Of a stretch of 64,000 nucleotides of DNA, positions 52,767-62,656 are shown one piece after another. The position numbers and the translations under genes were made by a program. A model generated the notes under the pieces. That model worked only from the letters and a program-made list of their open reading frames with translations. It did no database searches and was not told where the DNA came from. Within the stretch, counting starts at the first letter, position 1. The number at the start of each line of letters is the position of its first letter. This DNA comes from Pseudomonas sp. PSKL.D1 (GTDB taxonomy: Bacteria > Pseudomonadota > Gammaproteobacteria > Pseudomonadales > Pseudomonadaceae): contig NZ_CP118607.1 in assembly GCF_028898945.1 (NCBI RefSeq), positions 3,706,001 through 3,770,000 of the forward strand, in the 5' to 3' direction.

Positions 52767-54689
52767 TTACTCCGATTCTAGGCGACCGCGCTGGGCAACA
52801 GCGCTGTTGAGAAGCTGCGTGAATTCAGCCACCGGCATGGAGCCGAGGTCTTTGCCTTCACGGGTGCGTACGGCGACGGTCTGCGTTTCGACTTCGCGAT
52901 CCCCTATAACCAAAAGGTACGGGACCTTGAGCAAAGTATGCTCGCGGATTTTAAAGCCAATCTTCTCGTTTCTCAAGTCCGACTTGGCACGGAAACCGCT
53001 ACCGTTCAGTTCCTTTTCTACCTGCAGGGCGAAATCGGCCTGCTTGTCGGTGATGTTCATGATCACCGCCTGGGTAGGCGCCAGCCACGCCGGGAACACG
53101 CCAGCGTAGTGCTCGATCAGCATGCCGATGAAGCGCTCGAACGAACCGAGGATGGCGCGATGCAGCATAACCGGGCGTACTCGGCTGTTATCTTCGGCGA
53201 TATAGCTGGCATCCAGGCGTTCTGGCAGGTTCGGGTCGTACTGCAGGGTACCGCACTGCCAATTACGGCCGAGGCAGTCTCGCAGGGTGAACTCGATTTT
53301 CGGGCCGTAGAACGCACCTTCGCCTGGCTGGTATTCCCACTCCAGGCCCGACTCGTTCAGGGCGTCGGCCAGTGCGCCTTCGGCACGGTCCCACAGCTCT
53401 TCAGAGCCCACACGCTTGGCCGGGCGGGTCGACAGCTTCATGGCGACGTCGGTGAAACCGAAGTCTTTGTACACGTCCAGGGTGAGCTTGATGAAGTCGG
53501 CGGCTTCTTTCTTCACCTGGTCTTCGGTGCAGAAGATGTGCGCGTCGTCCTGCACGAAGCCACGCACGCGCATGATGCCGTGCAGGGCGCCGGACGGCTC
53601 GTTACGGTGGCAGGCACCGAATTCGGCCAGGCGCAGCGGTAGGTCACGGTACGATTTCAGGCCCTGGTTGAACACCTGCACGTGGCACGGGCAGTTCATC
53701 GGTTTTACCGCGAAATCGCGGCTTTCCGACGACGTGGTGAACATGTTTTCGGCGTAGTTGGACCAGTGGCCGGAGCGCTCCCACAGGATGCGGTCGACAA
53801 CTTGCGGGGTCTTGATTTCCTGGTAGCCGTTTTCGCGCTGGATTTTACGCATGTACTGCTCGAGTACCTGGTAAACGGTCCAGCCGTTGGCGTGCCAGAA
53901 CACCATGCCCGGGGCTTCTTCCTGCAGGTGGAACAGGTCGAGCTGCTTGCCGATTTTGCGGTGGTCGCGTTTTTCGGCTTCTTCGATGCGCTGGATGTAG
54001 GCAGCCAGCTGCTTCTTGTCAGCCCAGGCGGTGCCGTACACGCGCTGCAGCTGCTCGTTCTTGGCATCACCGCGCCAGTAGGCGCCTGACAGCTTGGTCA
54101 GCTTGAATGCCTTGAGGAAGCGGGTGTTCGGCACGTGCGGGCCACGGCACATGTCGACGTATTCTTCGTGGTAGTACAGGCCCATGGCCTGCTCGTCCGG
54201 CATGTCTTCGACCAGGCGCAGCTTGTAGTCTTCGCCACGGGTGGTGAACACATCGATGACTTCGGCGCGCGGGGTCATCTTCTTGACGACGTCGTAGTCC
54301 TTCTCGATCAGCTGCTGCATGCGCTTTTCGATGGCGGCCAGGTCGTCAGGCGTGAAGGGGCGCTCGTAGGCGATGTCGTAATAGAAGCCTTCGTCGATGA
54401 CCGGGCCGATGACCATTTTGGCGGTCGGGTACAGCTGCTTCACCGCGTGGCCGATGAGGTGGGCGCACGAGTGACGGATAATCTCCAGCCCCTCTTCATC
54501 TTTAGGGGTGATGATCTGCAGTTTGGCGTCGTGGGTAATCAGGTCGCAGGCGTCGACCAGCTTGCCGTCGACCTTACCGGCCAGGGTGGCTTTAGCCAGG
54601 CCTGCGCCAATAGAGGCGGCAACGTCGGCTACGGATACGGCGTGATCAAACGAACGTTGACTGCCATCGGGAAGAGTAATAACGGGCAT
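52767..54689 (-). CDS. thrS: Threonyl-tRNA synthetase
   Basis: 640 residues from ATG 54689 (GAGGAGG upstream). TGS domain (1-62), editing domain with [16 protein letters not shown], catalytic class II core with [10 protein letters not shown] (zinc Cys), [16 protein letters not shown] motif 2 ([19 protein letters not shown]) and C-terminal anticodon domain. The leader carries a tRNA-Thr anticodon-arm mimic and an upstream terminator hairpin, both listed separately. Confidence 0.97.
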   Translation of the reverse strand: MPVITLPDGSQRSFDHAVSVADVAASIGAGLAKATLAGKVDGKLVDACDLITHDAKLQIITPKDEEGLEIIRHSCAHLIGHAVKQLYPTAKMVIGPVIDEGFYYDIAYERPFTPDDLAAIEKRMQQLIEKDYDVVKKMTPRAEVIDVFTTRGEDYKLRLVEDMPDEQAMGLYYHEEYVDMCRGPHVPNTRFLKAFKLTKLSGAYWRGDAKNEQLQRVYGTAWADKKQLAAYIQRIEEAEKRDHRKIGKQLDLFHLQEEAPGMVFWHANGWTVYQVLEQYMRKIQRENGYQEIKTPQVVDRILWERSGHWSNYAENMFTTSSESRDFAVKPMNCPCHVQVFNQGLKSYRDLPLRLAEFGACHRNEPSGALHGIMRVRGFVQDDAHIFCTEDQVKKEAADFIKLTLDVYKDFGFTDVAMKLSTRPAKRVGSEELWDRAEGALADALNESGLEWEYQPGEGAFYGPKIEFTLRDCLGRNWQCGTLQYDPNLPERLDASYIAEDNSRVRPVMLHRAILGSFERFIGMLIEHYAGVFPAWLAPTQAVIMNITDKQADFALQVEKELNGSGFRAKSDLRNEKIGFKIREHTLLKVPYLLVIGDREVETQTVAVRTREGKDLGSMPVAEFTQLLNSAVAQRGRLESE

Positions 54690-54708
54690 GGCGCCTCCTC
54701 TCCTAGTG

Positions 54709-54729
54709 GTGACCCCTACCAAAGGTCAC
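54709..54729 (-). promoter_or_regulatory. tRNA-Thr anticodon-arm mimic in the thrS leader (translational operator)
   Basis: On the mRNA: stem GUGACCU/GGGUCAC (seven pairs, last U-G), loop UUGGUAG. The seven-base loop places GGU, the anticodon of a threonine tRNA, at positions 3-5 after UU and before A, exactly like an anticodon loop. It ends 19 bases before the start codon, next to the Shine-Dalgarno. E. coli ThrRS represses its own mRNA through such a mimic. Confidence 0.7.
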
Positions 54730-54841
54730 GTGGGTTGGGATGAGCCAGTACAAGATCCGACCTGCCTTCCACGGGGGAAGCCTGCCTCACAGTGGCAGAA
54801 GCCTTTCGGCTTGCAAGGGGCGGACCAGAGTGACTGGAAAG

Positions 54842-54866
54842 AAAAAAGCTGCGGTAAGCCGCAAGC
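54842..54866 (-). terminator. Attenuator-like terminator in the thrS leader
   Basis: On the minus strand GCTTGCGG-CTTA-CCGCAGC (one-base bulge) followed directly by TTTTTT. It lies about 150 bases before the thrS start and after any promoter near 54900-54940, so it would truncate the leader unless antitermination occurs. Confidence 0.65.
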
Positions 54867-55010
54867 CGAGCATGCTAGCACGCGGGTTGCACCGCTCGCA
54901 GAAATATTTGGAAATTACGTTTGCAAGGTGAACTTACACGGAAAATTTCCTATCAGACCTTGGGAAGCAACCTACTCTTGATGAGACCTTAACCCAAGGA
55001 GTAACTGGTT

Positions 55011-55313
55011 ATGCGACTTCAGTCTCTTCTGGCCCTGGCGGCCACCGGCGCCCTGCTGCTGCCTGTGGCTGCGCATGCTGGCAACTTCCCACCCGGGAAG
55101 GAGGCTGGCTACATGGCCCAGTGTACCGAGGTGGCCGGCGCACAGGGTGTGGACGCGGCAACCGCGAAAAAACACTGTGGTTGCGGCGCAGAAGCCATCA
55201 AAAAGAATTTTACCGATAAGGAGATCGAAGACCTGGACAGTAAGGACGGCGTTGACGCCAAGCTGATGCAGAGAGCACAGGCCACTGTGCAGGCTGCCTG
55301 CAAGCCGAAATGA
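55011..55313 (+). CDS. Small periplasmic hypothetical protein with Cys motif
   Basis: 100 residues with a signal peptide (residues 1-23, ending VAAHA) and AAGGAG upstream. The mature protein is helical with four Cys: QCTEVAG, HCGCGAEAIKKNFTDKEIEDLDS and AACKPK. The CxC and flanking Cys suggest disulfides or metal binding. I do not recognise a characterised family. Confidence 0.8.
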   Translation: MRLQSLLALAATGALLLPVAAHAGNFPPGKEAGYMAQCTEVAGAQGVDAATAKKHCGCGAEAIKKNFTDKEIEDLDSKDGVDAKLMQRAQATVQAACKPK

Positions 55314-55475
55314 CCAGGCCGCAGGGGTTGCCCACGCATTCTTTGATGCTGATCAATATCCTGCGAAGGTAAAAAGCGCTACAAACGCAGAATTAGACTA
55401 TGATGTTGTCCGTGCTGCGTAGCCCACGGCCGCATTGCACCACTGAAAAAATCAAAAGTACTGGAGATTCACCCC

Positions 55476-55688
55476 ATGTCCAATCGCCAAAACGGCACCG
55501 TCAAATGGTTCAATGATGAGAAAGGCTACGGCTTCATCACCCCAGCAGGCGGCGGCGACGACCTGTTCGTACACTTCAAGGCCATCGAATCCGACGGCTT
55601 CAAGAGCCTGAAAGAAGGCCAGAATGTTTCCTTCGTCGCCGAGCGCGGCCAGAAGGGCATGCAGGCTGCACAGGTTCGTCCGGAGTAA
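55476..55688 (+). CDS. Cold-shock domain protein (CapB/CspA-type)
   Basis: 70 residues. RNP1 is KGYGFI and RNP2 LFVHF in a single OB fold; [17 protein letters not shown] is the family hallmark. It binds single-stranded RNA/DNA. A 160-base leader precedes it, as is common for cold-shock genes, and a strong terminator follows. Confidence 0.95.
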   Translation: MSNRQNGTVKWFNDEKGYGFITPAGGGDDLFVHFKAIESDGFKSLKEGQNVSFVAERGQKGMQAAQVRPE

Positions 55689-55701
55689 TTCGGATAGCTG
55701 T

Positions 55702-55732
55702 AAAAAAACCCGCCCTTGTGGCGGGTTTTTTT
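55702..55732. terminator. Bidirectional rho-independent terminator
   Basis: AAAAAAA CCCGCC-CTTGT-GGCGGG TTTTTTT; it serves the cold-shock gene and the convergent lipoprotein gene. Confidence 0.93.
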
Positions 55733-55742
55733 ATGGCGGGTT

Positions 55743-56060
55743 TCAGCCGCAGTTAACGCGCGTCACCACACCCTGCTGGTCCACATTCAGGTTCAGGCGC
55801 AGCGAGTTGTACTCCAGCGTCACGGCATCGTTGGGCTTGAGAATGCGCGCCACCTGCGAACCACTGCCCTTGCGCGCCTGCTCCAGCAGCGCCGCACTGG
55901 CCTGCTTGCCAATGGCAAAATCGGCGCCACTGGCCTCGCAACGGCCATCGTTGCTGGCCGGGGCCGGTGCCGCGCCGCCGCCTGAACTGCCACCAGTGCT
56001 GCAACCCGCCAGGACAGCTGCCACAGCCAGGGTTGCCAGGTAAGCACGGGTACGGAACAT
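55743..56060 (-). CDS. I78-family peptidase inhibitor lipoprotein
   Basis: 105 residues from ATG 56060 (AGGAGG upstream) with signal and lipobox AVLAGCS. After a Ser/Gly/Pro linker the domain CEASGADFAIGKQASAALLEQARKGSGSQVARILKPNDAVTLEYNSLRLNLNVD...GVVTRVNCG has the I78 inhibitor pattern. It probably inhibits serine proteases in the periplasm. Confidence 0.85.
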   Translation of the reverse strand: MFRTRAYLATLAVAAVLAGCSTGGSSGGGAAPAPASNDGRCEASGADFAIGKQASAALLEQARKGSGSQVARILKPNDAVTLEYNSLRLNLNVDQQGVVTRVNCG

Positions 56061-56356
56061 GAAGCCTCCTAAAAAGATCTGGGTATTGCGTGATCCGACA
56101 ATAGCGCCGGGGATTCGTTGCAAAACCGCACAAGTCTGCCTGAATGCGCCGCCCGGGGCGAAAGGCAACTGTCACCGGATTTTGCGGCATACGTCACAAT
56201 GCACTTGGTTTGCACGATGAAGCTTTTTATTCTTAAGTCGCAGGGCCATTGACGCAAAGTCATGATTTACTTTAAGAAGTGAAGGCACAATGCCTGCTTC
56301 GAGCACCAGGGTCAGGTGCTCGCCCCTCCGCCCCGGGCCCCCAACGAGAGCCTTTC

Positions 56357-56569
56357 ATGAGCAACCACAGCATAGACGCCGATATCAAGGTGAAATGGGC
56401 CGAAGGCCAAAGCGCCTACAGCCCCGGCACCCCCGAAGAGTTGCTTTTGATCGCCATCGACCTGCTGGTGCGCGATCGCGGCAGTGAAGCGGCGCGCAGC
56501 TTCATCGACCAGGTCTTCGAGCGCTTTGCGCCGCACACGGCTATTGCAATCGAGCCAGGCGCGCGCTGA
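56357..56569 (+). CDS. Small hypothetical protein
   Basis: 70 residues (MSNHSIDADIKVKWAEGQSAYSPGTPEELLLIAIDLLVRDRGSEAARSF...). Acidic, no signal peptide, no family recognised. Its last 29 bases overlap the convergent nucleoside hydrolase gene. The 296 bases before it (56061-56356) show no other feature. Confidence 0.6.
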   Translation: MSNHSIDADIKVKWAEGQSAYSPGTPEELLLIAIDLLVRDRGSEAARSFIDQVFERFAPHTAIAIEPGAR

Positions 56570-57548
56570 GCAGGTCGAAAAAGCCCTGGGCGTCACCCTC
56601 GTTTACCCATAACACGTTGGCGGGCTGCTTGAGCACGCCGTAAAAGTCGGCGACGGTCTGGCCAAAGCTCGTGCCTTCGCGGCTGTCGACCGCCATGTGA
56701 ATGCGCCGGCCGCTGAACAGCTCGGGCTTGAGCAGGAAGGCGATGACGCTGGCGTCGTGCACCGGGCCGCCGGGCAAGCCGTACACCTGCATGTCGTGCT
56801 GGATGTAGGCCTTGAGGATGTCGACCACCTGCTTGCTGGCACGGTTGTTCACGTCGGCCAGCTGTTTGAGGCGGGCGTCGCTGGTGAGCAGTTTGTGGGT
56901 GACGTCCAGCGGCAGGTAGGTCAACGGCACACCACTGGCCAGCACCACTTCGGCGGCGTGGGGGTCGGCGTACAGGTTGAACTCGGCCGCCGGGGTGATG
57001 TTGCCACCGTTGAAATGGGCGCCGCCCATGACCACCACTTCCTTGATGCCTTTGGCGATGTCCGGGCGCTGGATCAGTGCCAGCGCCAGGTTGGTTTGCG
57101 GGCCGAGCATGGCAATGGTGATGCTTTGCGGCTTGGCGGCGCCGAGGGTGTCGACCAGGTATTGCACGGCATTGCCTTGGGCCAGGGGCTGTTTGGGCTC
57201 GTGCACGGGCACGCCGGTAAGGCCTTCTTCGCCGTGGACGTCGGCGGCGTAGATGGGTGCGCGCACCAGTGGCCGCCCTGCCCCGGCGTATACCGGGATG
57301 TCTTCGCGGCCCGCCCATTCGCGGGCCAGGCGGGCGTTGCGCGAGGTTTTGTCGAGGCGCACGTTACCGGCGACGGTGGTGATGGCGCGGATGTTGAGTT
57401 CGTCCGGGGAGGCCATGGCCAGAAACAGCGCGACCACGTCGTCGGCGCCGGGGTCGGTGTCGATGATCAGGTCACGCGGGGCGGCCTGCAGGGTGGCGGT
57501 GGTGGCGGCGGCCATGAGGGTGAGTCCTTGTAGCAGGGGTTTTAGCAT
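56541..57548 (-). CDS. Exported nucleoside hydrolase
   Basis: 335 residues from ATG 57548 (GGAG eight bases upstream). A signal peptide (1-22, ending TLQA) precedes the nucleoside hydrolase core: IDTDPGADDVVAL (calcium/ribose-binding Asp cluster), MLGPQTNLALAL, VVMGGAHFNGGNITPAAEFNLYADPHAAE and PVHDASVIAFLL. It would cleave nucleosides in the periplasm to base and ribose, directly feeding the adjacent ribose transporter. Cytosolic homologues lack the signal. Confidence 0.9.
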   Translation of the reverse strand: MLKPLLQGLTLMAAATTATLQAAPRDLIIDTDPGADDVVALFLAMASPDELNIRAITTVAGNVRLDKTSRNARLAREWAGREDIPVYAGAGRPLVRAPIYAADVHGEEGLTGVPVHEPKQPLAQGNAVQYLVDTLGAAKPQSITIAMLGPQTNLALALIQRPDIAKGIKEVVVMGGAHFNGGNITPAAEFNLYADPHAAEVVLASGVPLTYLPLDVTHKLLTSDARLKQLADVNNRASKQVVDILKAYIQHDMQVYGLPGGPVHDASVIAFLLKPELFSGRRIHMAVDSREGTSFGQTVADFYGVLKQPANVLWVNEGDAQGFFDLLSARLARLQ

Positions 57549-57590
57549 GGGGGGCACTCCTGTTGCCTTGCTTGCTCATTTTTCGCGCCC

Positions 57591-57717
57591 CCCCCTGTGG
57601 GAGCGGCCTTGTGTCGCGAAAGGGCTGCAAAGCAGCCCCTCGATAGCAGCTTCGCAGCCGATATTGCCGGGGCCGCTTTGCGGCCCTTTCGCGACACAAG
57701 GCCGCTCCCACAGGGGG
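57591..57717. repeat. Long REP-like inverted repeat (GTGGGAGCGGCCTTGTGTCGCGAAAG type)
   Basis: CCCCCTGTGGGAGCGGCCTT... pairs with ...AAGGCCGCTCCCACAGGGGG; the outer 30-odd bases are perfect. It differs in core sequence from the other REPs here. It lies within the rbsD-to-hydrolase direction. Confidence 0.88.
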
Positions 57718-57729
57718 ATTGCGTACTGG

Positions 57730-58128
57730 TCAGAAGGTAACGCCCGCTATCAGGGCAATGTTGCTGTAGGGCTGGCACTCGCCGGTGCGCACCACGGCCC
57801 GGGCATTGCGCGACAGGAGCTTGAAGGCGTCGTGGCTGAGCCACTCGCGCTTGCCAAGCTTGCCTTTGAGGCGTTCGATTTCGACCAGGCCCGGCGGCAC
57901 CACCCGCTGCATTTCTTCGGCCAGCACGTGGCGCTCCACCTGCATCTCGCTCAGCACCGCGCGCAGTACGCTGGCAAAGTCCGGGATGCCTGGGGTCAGC
58001 GCCAGGTCTATCAGTTCGACGCCCGGCGGCACCGGTAGCCCGGCATCGCCAATCACCAAAATGTCGCCATGCCCCAGGCTGGCAATGGTGCGCGACAGGG
58101 CAATGTTCAGCAGCGCGGTTTTCTTCAT
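57730..58128 (-). CDS. rbsD: D-ribose pyranase
   Basis: 132 residues; converts beta-pyranose to furanose ribose. [34 protein letters not shown] with the catalytic His20 and Asp28, and C-terminal [10 protein letters not shown]. It overlaps rbsK by ATGA and is the last rbs gene. Confidence 0.95.
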   Translation of the reverse strand: MKKTALLNIALSRTIASLGHGDILVIGDAGLPVPPGVELIDLALTPGIPDFASVLRAVLSEMQVERHVLAEEMQRVVPPGLVEIERLKGKLGKREWLSHDAFKLLSRNARAVVRTGECQPYSNIALIAGVTF

Positions 58129-59033
58129 GGGGCAAGCTCCGCCAGATACGGGATTGAGGGCTGGGCGCCGGCGCGGGTCACGGACAATGCCGCCGCACGC
58201 TGGCCAAAGGCAATGGCATCACCCTCCTCCAGCCCGCGCACCAGGGCCGCCGCGAAGCCACCCACGAAGGTGTCGCCTGCCGCGGTGGTATCCAGCGGTT
58301 TGACCTTGGGCGCCGGGAAGTGTCGGTCGCCATCTTTAGTGATCAGCAGCGCGCCCTGCGCCCCGAGGGTGATGATCACCTTGCCCGCCCCCAGCGCCAA
58401 CAAGCGCTCACCGGCGCGGCGGGCACTGTCCAGGTCGCTGACGGGTTCGCCAGTCAGGGCCTCGGCTTCACTTTCGTTGGGGATGAGGTAGTCGATGCTG
58501 GCGAACCATTCAGCTGGCAACGGGCCAGTGGCCGGCGCCGGGTTGAGGATTACCCGCTTGCCCAGCTCACGCCCGCGGGCCAGCGCCCAGGCCACGGTTT
58601 CGGCGGGCACTTCCAGTTGGCAGATAATCACCTCGCAGGCCTGCAGCAACGCGTCGAAGCGCTGCACCGACGCAGGCGTCAGCAAGCCATTGCCGCCGGG
58701 AATGATGACGATGCAGTTCTGGCTGGCGGCATCCACCGTGATCAAGGCCACACCGCTGGAAACGCCCGGGCAAACCCCCACGGGCTGGCAATCGATGCCC
58801 TCCACTTCCAGCGCCTGGCGCAGTTGCTGGCCGTAGGCGTCATCGCCCACGTTGCCGACCATCGCCACGCTGCCGCCCAGGCGCGCCACCGCCACGGCCT
58901 GGTTGGCGCCCTTGCCGCCGGGCACGGTGAAAAAGCTTTCGCCGGCCAGCGTTTCACCGGGGCGCGGCAGCCGCTCGGCGCGGGCCACCAGGTCCATGTT
59001 GAGGCTGCCGACCACCACTACCTTGGCACTCAT
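58125..59033 (-). CDS. rbsK: Ribokinase
   Basis: 302 residues of the PfkB family: [21 protein letters not shown] near the N-terminus, [15 protein letters not shown], and the C-terminal signature [17 protein letters not shown] with the catalytic Asp. Phosphorylates ribose to ribose-5-phosphate. Confidence 0.96.
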   Translation of the reverse strand: MSAKVVVVGSLNMDLVARAERLPRPGETLAGESFFTVPGGKGANQAVAVARLGGSVAMVGNVGDDAYGQQLRQALEVEGIDCQPVGVCPGVSSGVALITVDAASQNCIVIIPGGNGLLTPASVQRFDALLQACEVIICQLEVPAETVAWALARGRELGKRVILNPAPATGPLPAEWFASIDYLIPNESEAEALTGEPVSDLDSARRAGERLLALGAGKVIITLGAQGALLITKDGDRHFPAPKVKPLDTTAAGDTFVGGFAAALVRGLEEGDAIAFGQRAAALSVTRAGAQPSIPYLAELAP

Positions 59034-59042
59034 GATGTTTCC

Positions 59043-60065
59043 TTAGCGGTAATCGTTGAACAGGTCCGGGCGCGGCCCGGTGGATTCGCGCAGCACGATG
59101 CGCGGCGCGACGATGCGTTGTTCGGCGGCGTCGCTGCGGGGCTTGGCAATACGCGACAGCAGCAAGGCCGCAGCGCTTTCGCCCAGCTCGCGAATCGACT
59201 GGCCCACCGTGGTCAGCGGCGGGTACACGTAACGGCTCAGTTCAATATCGTCAAAACCGATCACCGACAGCTCGCCGGGCACGCTGATGTTGCGCTCGGC
59301 AGCGGCGCGCAGCACGCCAAAACCGATCATGTCGTTGCCGGCAAAAATGGCCGTGGGGCGCTTGCCTTCGAGCAAAACGGCCGCTGCGGCATGGCCGCCA
59401 GGGCTGGTGAAGTCGCAGTGCAGCACGCGGCCGTCAGCGACGCTTGCCTGTGCCTCGGCCATGGCGCGCCGGAAACCGGCCAGGCGCAGTTGGCTGACGC
59501 CGGTTTCGGCCGGGCCGCCGATGTAGGCGATGTCGCGGTGGCCAAGTTCCAGCAGGTGGCTGGTGGCCAGGTAGGCGCCCTGCTCATGGTCGATGCGCAC
59601 CAGGTCGGCGTCGACGCCTTCCAGTTCGCGGTCGACGATAACCATGGGCGTGCGCACACAGGCCAGGCTCTTCAGCAGGTCGCTGTCGGCCCCTACCGAG
59701 GCCACCACCAGGCCATCAATGCGCTTTTCCAGCAGCACGCGCAGGTAGCTGCGCTGTTTTTGCGGATCGTCGTCGGAGTTGCACAGGATCACGCAGTAAC
59801 CGTTGCGCTCGCAGGCATCCTCGATGCCCCGCGCCAGCTCGGCGAAGTACGGGTTGACGCTGTTAGGCACCAGCAGGCCGATGGTGGCGGTGCTGCGCGC
59901 CTTCAGCGAGCGGGCCACGGCGCTGGGCACGTAGTCGAGCTCGGCGATGGCCGCCTCAACCTTCAGCCGCACCTGTTCGCTCACCGGGCGGGTTTTGTTC
60001 AGTACATGGGACACGGTGGTGTAGGAGATACCTGCCAGTGCCGCGACGTCTTTGATGGTTGCCAT
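59043..60065 (-). CDS. rbsR: LacI-family ribose repressor
   Basis: 340 residues from ATG 60065. HTH ATIKDVAALAGISYTTVSHVLNKTRPVSEQVRLKVEAAIAELDYVPSAVARSLK (1-58), then a ribose-binding-like core. It lies inside the operon it should control, between rbsC and rbsK. The perfect dyad before rbsB is its likely operator. Confidence 0.94.
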   Translation of the reverse strand: MATIKDVAALAGISYTTVSHVLNKTRPVSEQVRLKVEAAIAELDYVPSAVARSLKARSTATIGLLVPNSVNPYFAELARGIEDACERNGYCVILCNSDDDPQKQRSYLRVLLEKRIDGLVVASVGADSDLLKSLACVRTPMVIVDRELEGVDADLVRIDHEQGAYLATSHLLELGHRDIAYIGGPAETGVSQLRLAGFRRAMAEAQASVADGRVLHCDFTSPGGHAAAAVLLEGKRPTAIFAGNDMIGFGVLRAAAERNISVPGELSVIGFDDIELSRYVYPPLTTVGQSIRELGESAAALLLSRIAKPRSDAAEQRIVAPRIVLRESTGPRPDLFNDYR

Positions 60066-60069
60066 GTTT

Positions 60070-61065
60070 TCAGTTCCGCCGGGCTGCACGCCGGCTGCGG
60101 TAGGTGTCGAGCACCACGGCGATGACGATCACCGCCCCGGTGATGATGCGTTTGGTGGGTTCGGAGGCGCCGATTTGCGCAAGGCCGGCGGCCAGCACCG
60201 AGATGATCAGCACGCCAAAGAAGGTGCTGATGACCGAGCCACGCCCGCCCATCAAGCTGGTGCCGCCGATCACCACGGCGGCAATCACCTGCAGCTCAAG
60301 GCCGGAGCCGGCATTGGGGTCGGCGGCCTCCAGGCGCGAAATCTGGAACAGCGCAGCCAACCCCGCCAACAGGCCCATCAGCGCGAACACCAGCACTTTG
60401 TAGGGGCGCGGGTCGATGCCAGCCAGGCGCACGGCTTCTTCGTTGGTGCCGATACCGATCAGGTAGCGGCCGAACACCGTGCGGGTCAGCACGAACTGGG
60501 CAAGGATGATCACCAGCAAGGCAATGATGAAGGCCGGCGAAATGCCGAAGGCGACCGGGTTGGAGAACCAGGCGTAAGCGTCGCCGATGTACGCGGTGCG
60601 CGAGTCAGTGAACTGGTACGCAAGGCCCCGGGCCATTTCCAGCACGCCCAGCGACACGATGAACGACGGGATGCGCCAGGCCACGGTAACGCCGCCGGTG
60701 ATGCTGCCCGCCAGGGCGGCGATGGCCATGCCCAGCAGCGCTGCGGGCAGCACGCCCCAGCCCCAGCCAAGAATGGCCACGCTGACCGTGGACGCCGCCA
60801 GTGCCAGCACCGAGCCTACCGACAGGTCGATGCCGCCGATGATCAGCACGAAGGTCATGCCCACCGCCAGCACCATCAGGTCGGGGATTTGGTTGGCCAG
60901 GGTGCTGAAGGTGGCGTACGACCAGAAGTGGCTGCTCAGGAACGAGAACAGCACGATCATCGCCAGCAAGGCGCCGGCCAGGCCCAGGTAGGTGCCCAGG
61001 CCGTAGTAGGTGCCGGTGCGGCGCACGGGTGCGCTATTGGAGGTGTCGAGGGGTGTGGTTTTCAT
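60070..61065 (-). CDS. rbsC: Ribose ABC transporter permease
   Basis: 331 residues with eight to ten hydrophobic segments and the family block GGIDLSVGSVLALAASTVSV, GGVTVAWRIPSFIVSLG, IGGTSLMGGRGSVISTFFG. It overlaps rbsA by ATGA. Confidence 0.95.
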   Translation of the reverse strand: MKTTPLDTSNSAPVRRTGTYYGLGTYLGLAGALLAMIVLFSFLSSHFWSYATFSTLANQIPDLMVLAVGMTFVLIIGGIDLSVGSVLALAASTVSVAILGWGWGVLPAALLGMAIAALAGSITGGVTVAWRIPSFIVSLGVLEMARGLAYQFTDSRTAYIGDAYAWFSNPVAFGISPAFIIALLVIILAQFVLTRTVFGRYLIGIGTNEEAVRLAGIDPRPYKVLVFALMGLLAGLAALFQISRLEAADPNAGSGLELQVIAAVVIGGTSLMGGRGSVISTFFGVLIISVLAAGLAQIGASEPTKRIITGAVIVIAVVLDTYRSRRAARRN

Positions 61066-62615
61066 GGGTTCATCCCGGGGGCTGCGTCGTGCAGCATGGC
61101 GTCACGTTTCTGGTAGCCGGCAAAGGCGGCGGCAAGCAGCTGGTCCTGGCTCCAATGGTCGCGGTCGAAGGTGTCGATCAGGCGGCCAGCGGAAAGCACG
61201 GCGATGCGGTCGCAGATGAGCATCAGCTCGCGCAGGTCGCTGGACACCACCACCAGCGCCTTGCCCTGGCGCGCCTGCTCGGCCAGCAGGCCATAGATGT
61301 CGAATTTGGCGCCCACGTCGATACCGCGAGTGGGTTCGTCGAACAGCAGCACCTGGCAGTCGCGCTCCAGCCAGCGGCCGATCACCACTTTTTGCTGGTT
61401 GCCGCCCGACAATTCGCCCACGGCCTGCTCGGCGCCCGCGCTGCGGATGCGCATGGCGCTGATCTGGCGGTTGGCCAGCGTTTTTTCGGCCTCACTATCG
61501 AGCACGCCGGCGCGGGATACCGCGCCAAGGTTGCCCAGGGCAATATTGGCGCTGATCGATTGAGTCAGCAGCAAGCCTTCACCTTTGCGGTCTTCGGTGA
61601 TGAGGGCAATGCCGGCCTTGACGGCGGCCTTGGGCGAGTCGATGGCCACCGGCTGCGGCGGCTGACCCAGCGCAATGCTGCCGCTGTCGGCGCGGTCGGC
61701 ACCGAAAATCAGCCGCAACAGCTCGGTACGCCCGGCGCCGATCAGGCCGGAGATACCGAAGATCTCCCCTGCACTGACCTGGAACGACACATCACGCACT
61801 TTGTCGCCACGGGTCAGGCCGTCAACCTTGAGCAGTGGCGCGCCGATCTGGCGGCGGCCCAGGTCGATGTGCTCGCCCAGTTCGCGGCCGACCATCAGGT
61901 TGACCAGTTCGGCGCTGCTGTAGCGCTGGATGGGTTCGTCGCACACCAGCTTGCCATCGCGCAGCACGACGATGCGCTGGGCGACGCGTTGCAGCTCTTC
62001 AAGGCGGTGCGAGATATAGACGATCGCCACGCCGCGCTGGCGCAGGCCTTCGATCTGGGTGAACAGCAATTCCACCTCACGTGCCGTGAGCATGGCTGTG
62101 GGTTCGTCGAAAATCAGCACGCGGCAGTCGCCGATCAGGTTGCGGGCGATTTCCACCATTTGTTGGTGGCCAATGCCCAACTCGCCCACCGGGGTGTCCG
62201 GGTCGATGGCGTCGAGGCCGACCTGGGCCATGGCAGCGGTGGCCAGTTGGCGCAGGCGTTTGCGGCTGATCCAGCCGAAACGGCTGGGCAGGTTGTCGAG
62301 GAACAGGTTTTCGGCCACGGTCAGGGTGGGCAGCAGGTTGAGTTCCTGCATGACCATGCGCACGCCGAGGCGCTCGGCGTCGCTGCGGCTGGCCGGGTTG
62401 TAGGGTTGCTCTTTATAGAGCATGTGACCGGTGGTGGGGGTTTCCAGGCCGCTGATCAGTTTGGACAGCGTGGATTTGCCCGCGCCGTTTTCGCCGGTCA
62501 GGGCCAGCACCTCGCCGCCCCGTAGTTCAAGGGTGATGTCGCCCAGCACAGGCTGGGCGTAGGTTTTGCCCAGGCCGGTGACGGCGAGTACGGGTTGATT
62601 GGCCGATGAGGACAA
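61062..62615 (-). CDS. rbsA: Ribose ABC transporter dual ATPase
   Basis: 517 residues with two nucleotide-binding domains. First: GENGAGKST, VGELGIGHQQMVEIARNL, VLIFDEPTAML. Second, degenerate: GLIGAGRTELLRLIFG, VGELSGGNQQKVVIGRWL, VLLFDEPTRGIDVG. This arrangement is diagnostic of carbohydrate CUT2 importers. Confidence 0.95.
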   Translation of the reverse strand: MSSSANQPVLAVTGLGKTYAQPVLGDITLELRGGEVLALTGENGAGKSTLSKLISGLETPTTGHMLYKEQPYNPASRSDAERLGVRMVMQELNLLPTLTVAENLFLDNLPSRFGWISRKRLRQLATAAMAQVGLDAIDPDTPVGELGIGHQQMVEIARNLIGDCRVLIFDEPTAMLTAREVELLFTQIEGLRQRGVAIVYISHRLEELQRVAQRIVVLRDGKLVCDEPIQRYSSAELVNLMVGRELGEHIDLGRRQIGAPLLKVDGLTRGDKVRDVSFQVSAGEIFGISGLIGAGRTELLRLIFGADRADSGSIALGQPPQPVAIDSPKAAVKAGIALITEDRKGEGLLLTQSISANIALGNLGAVSRAGVLDSEAEKTLANRQISAMRIRSAGAEQAVGELSGGNQQKVVIGRWLERDCQVLLFDEPTRGIDVGAKFDIYGLLAEQARQGKALVVVSSDLRELMLICDRIAVLSAGRLIDTFDRDHWSQDQLLAAAFAGYQKRDAMLHDAAPGMNP

Positions 62616-62656
62616 TGGCCACCTCTCTCAATAGAACAACTAACGGCCTTACGCAG

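Noticed and set aside
61029..62525. 498-codon plus-strand ORF opposite rbsA
   Set aside because: Antisense shadow; rbsA motifs on the minus strand are unambiguous.
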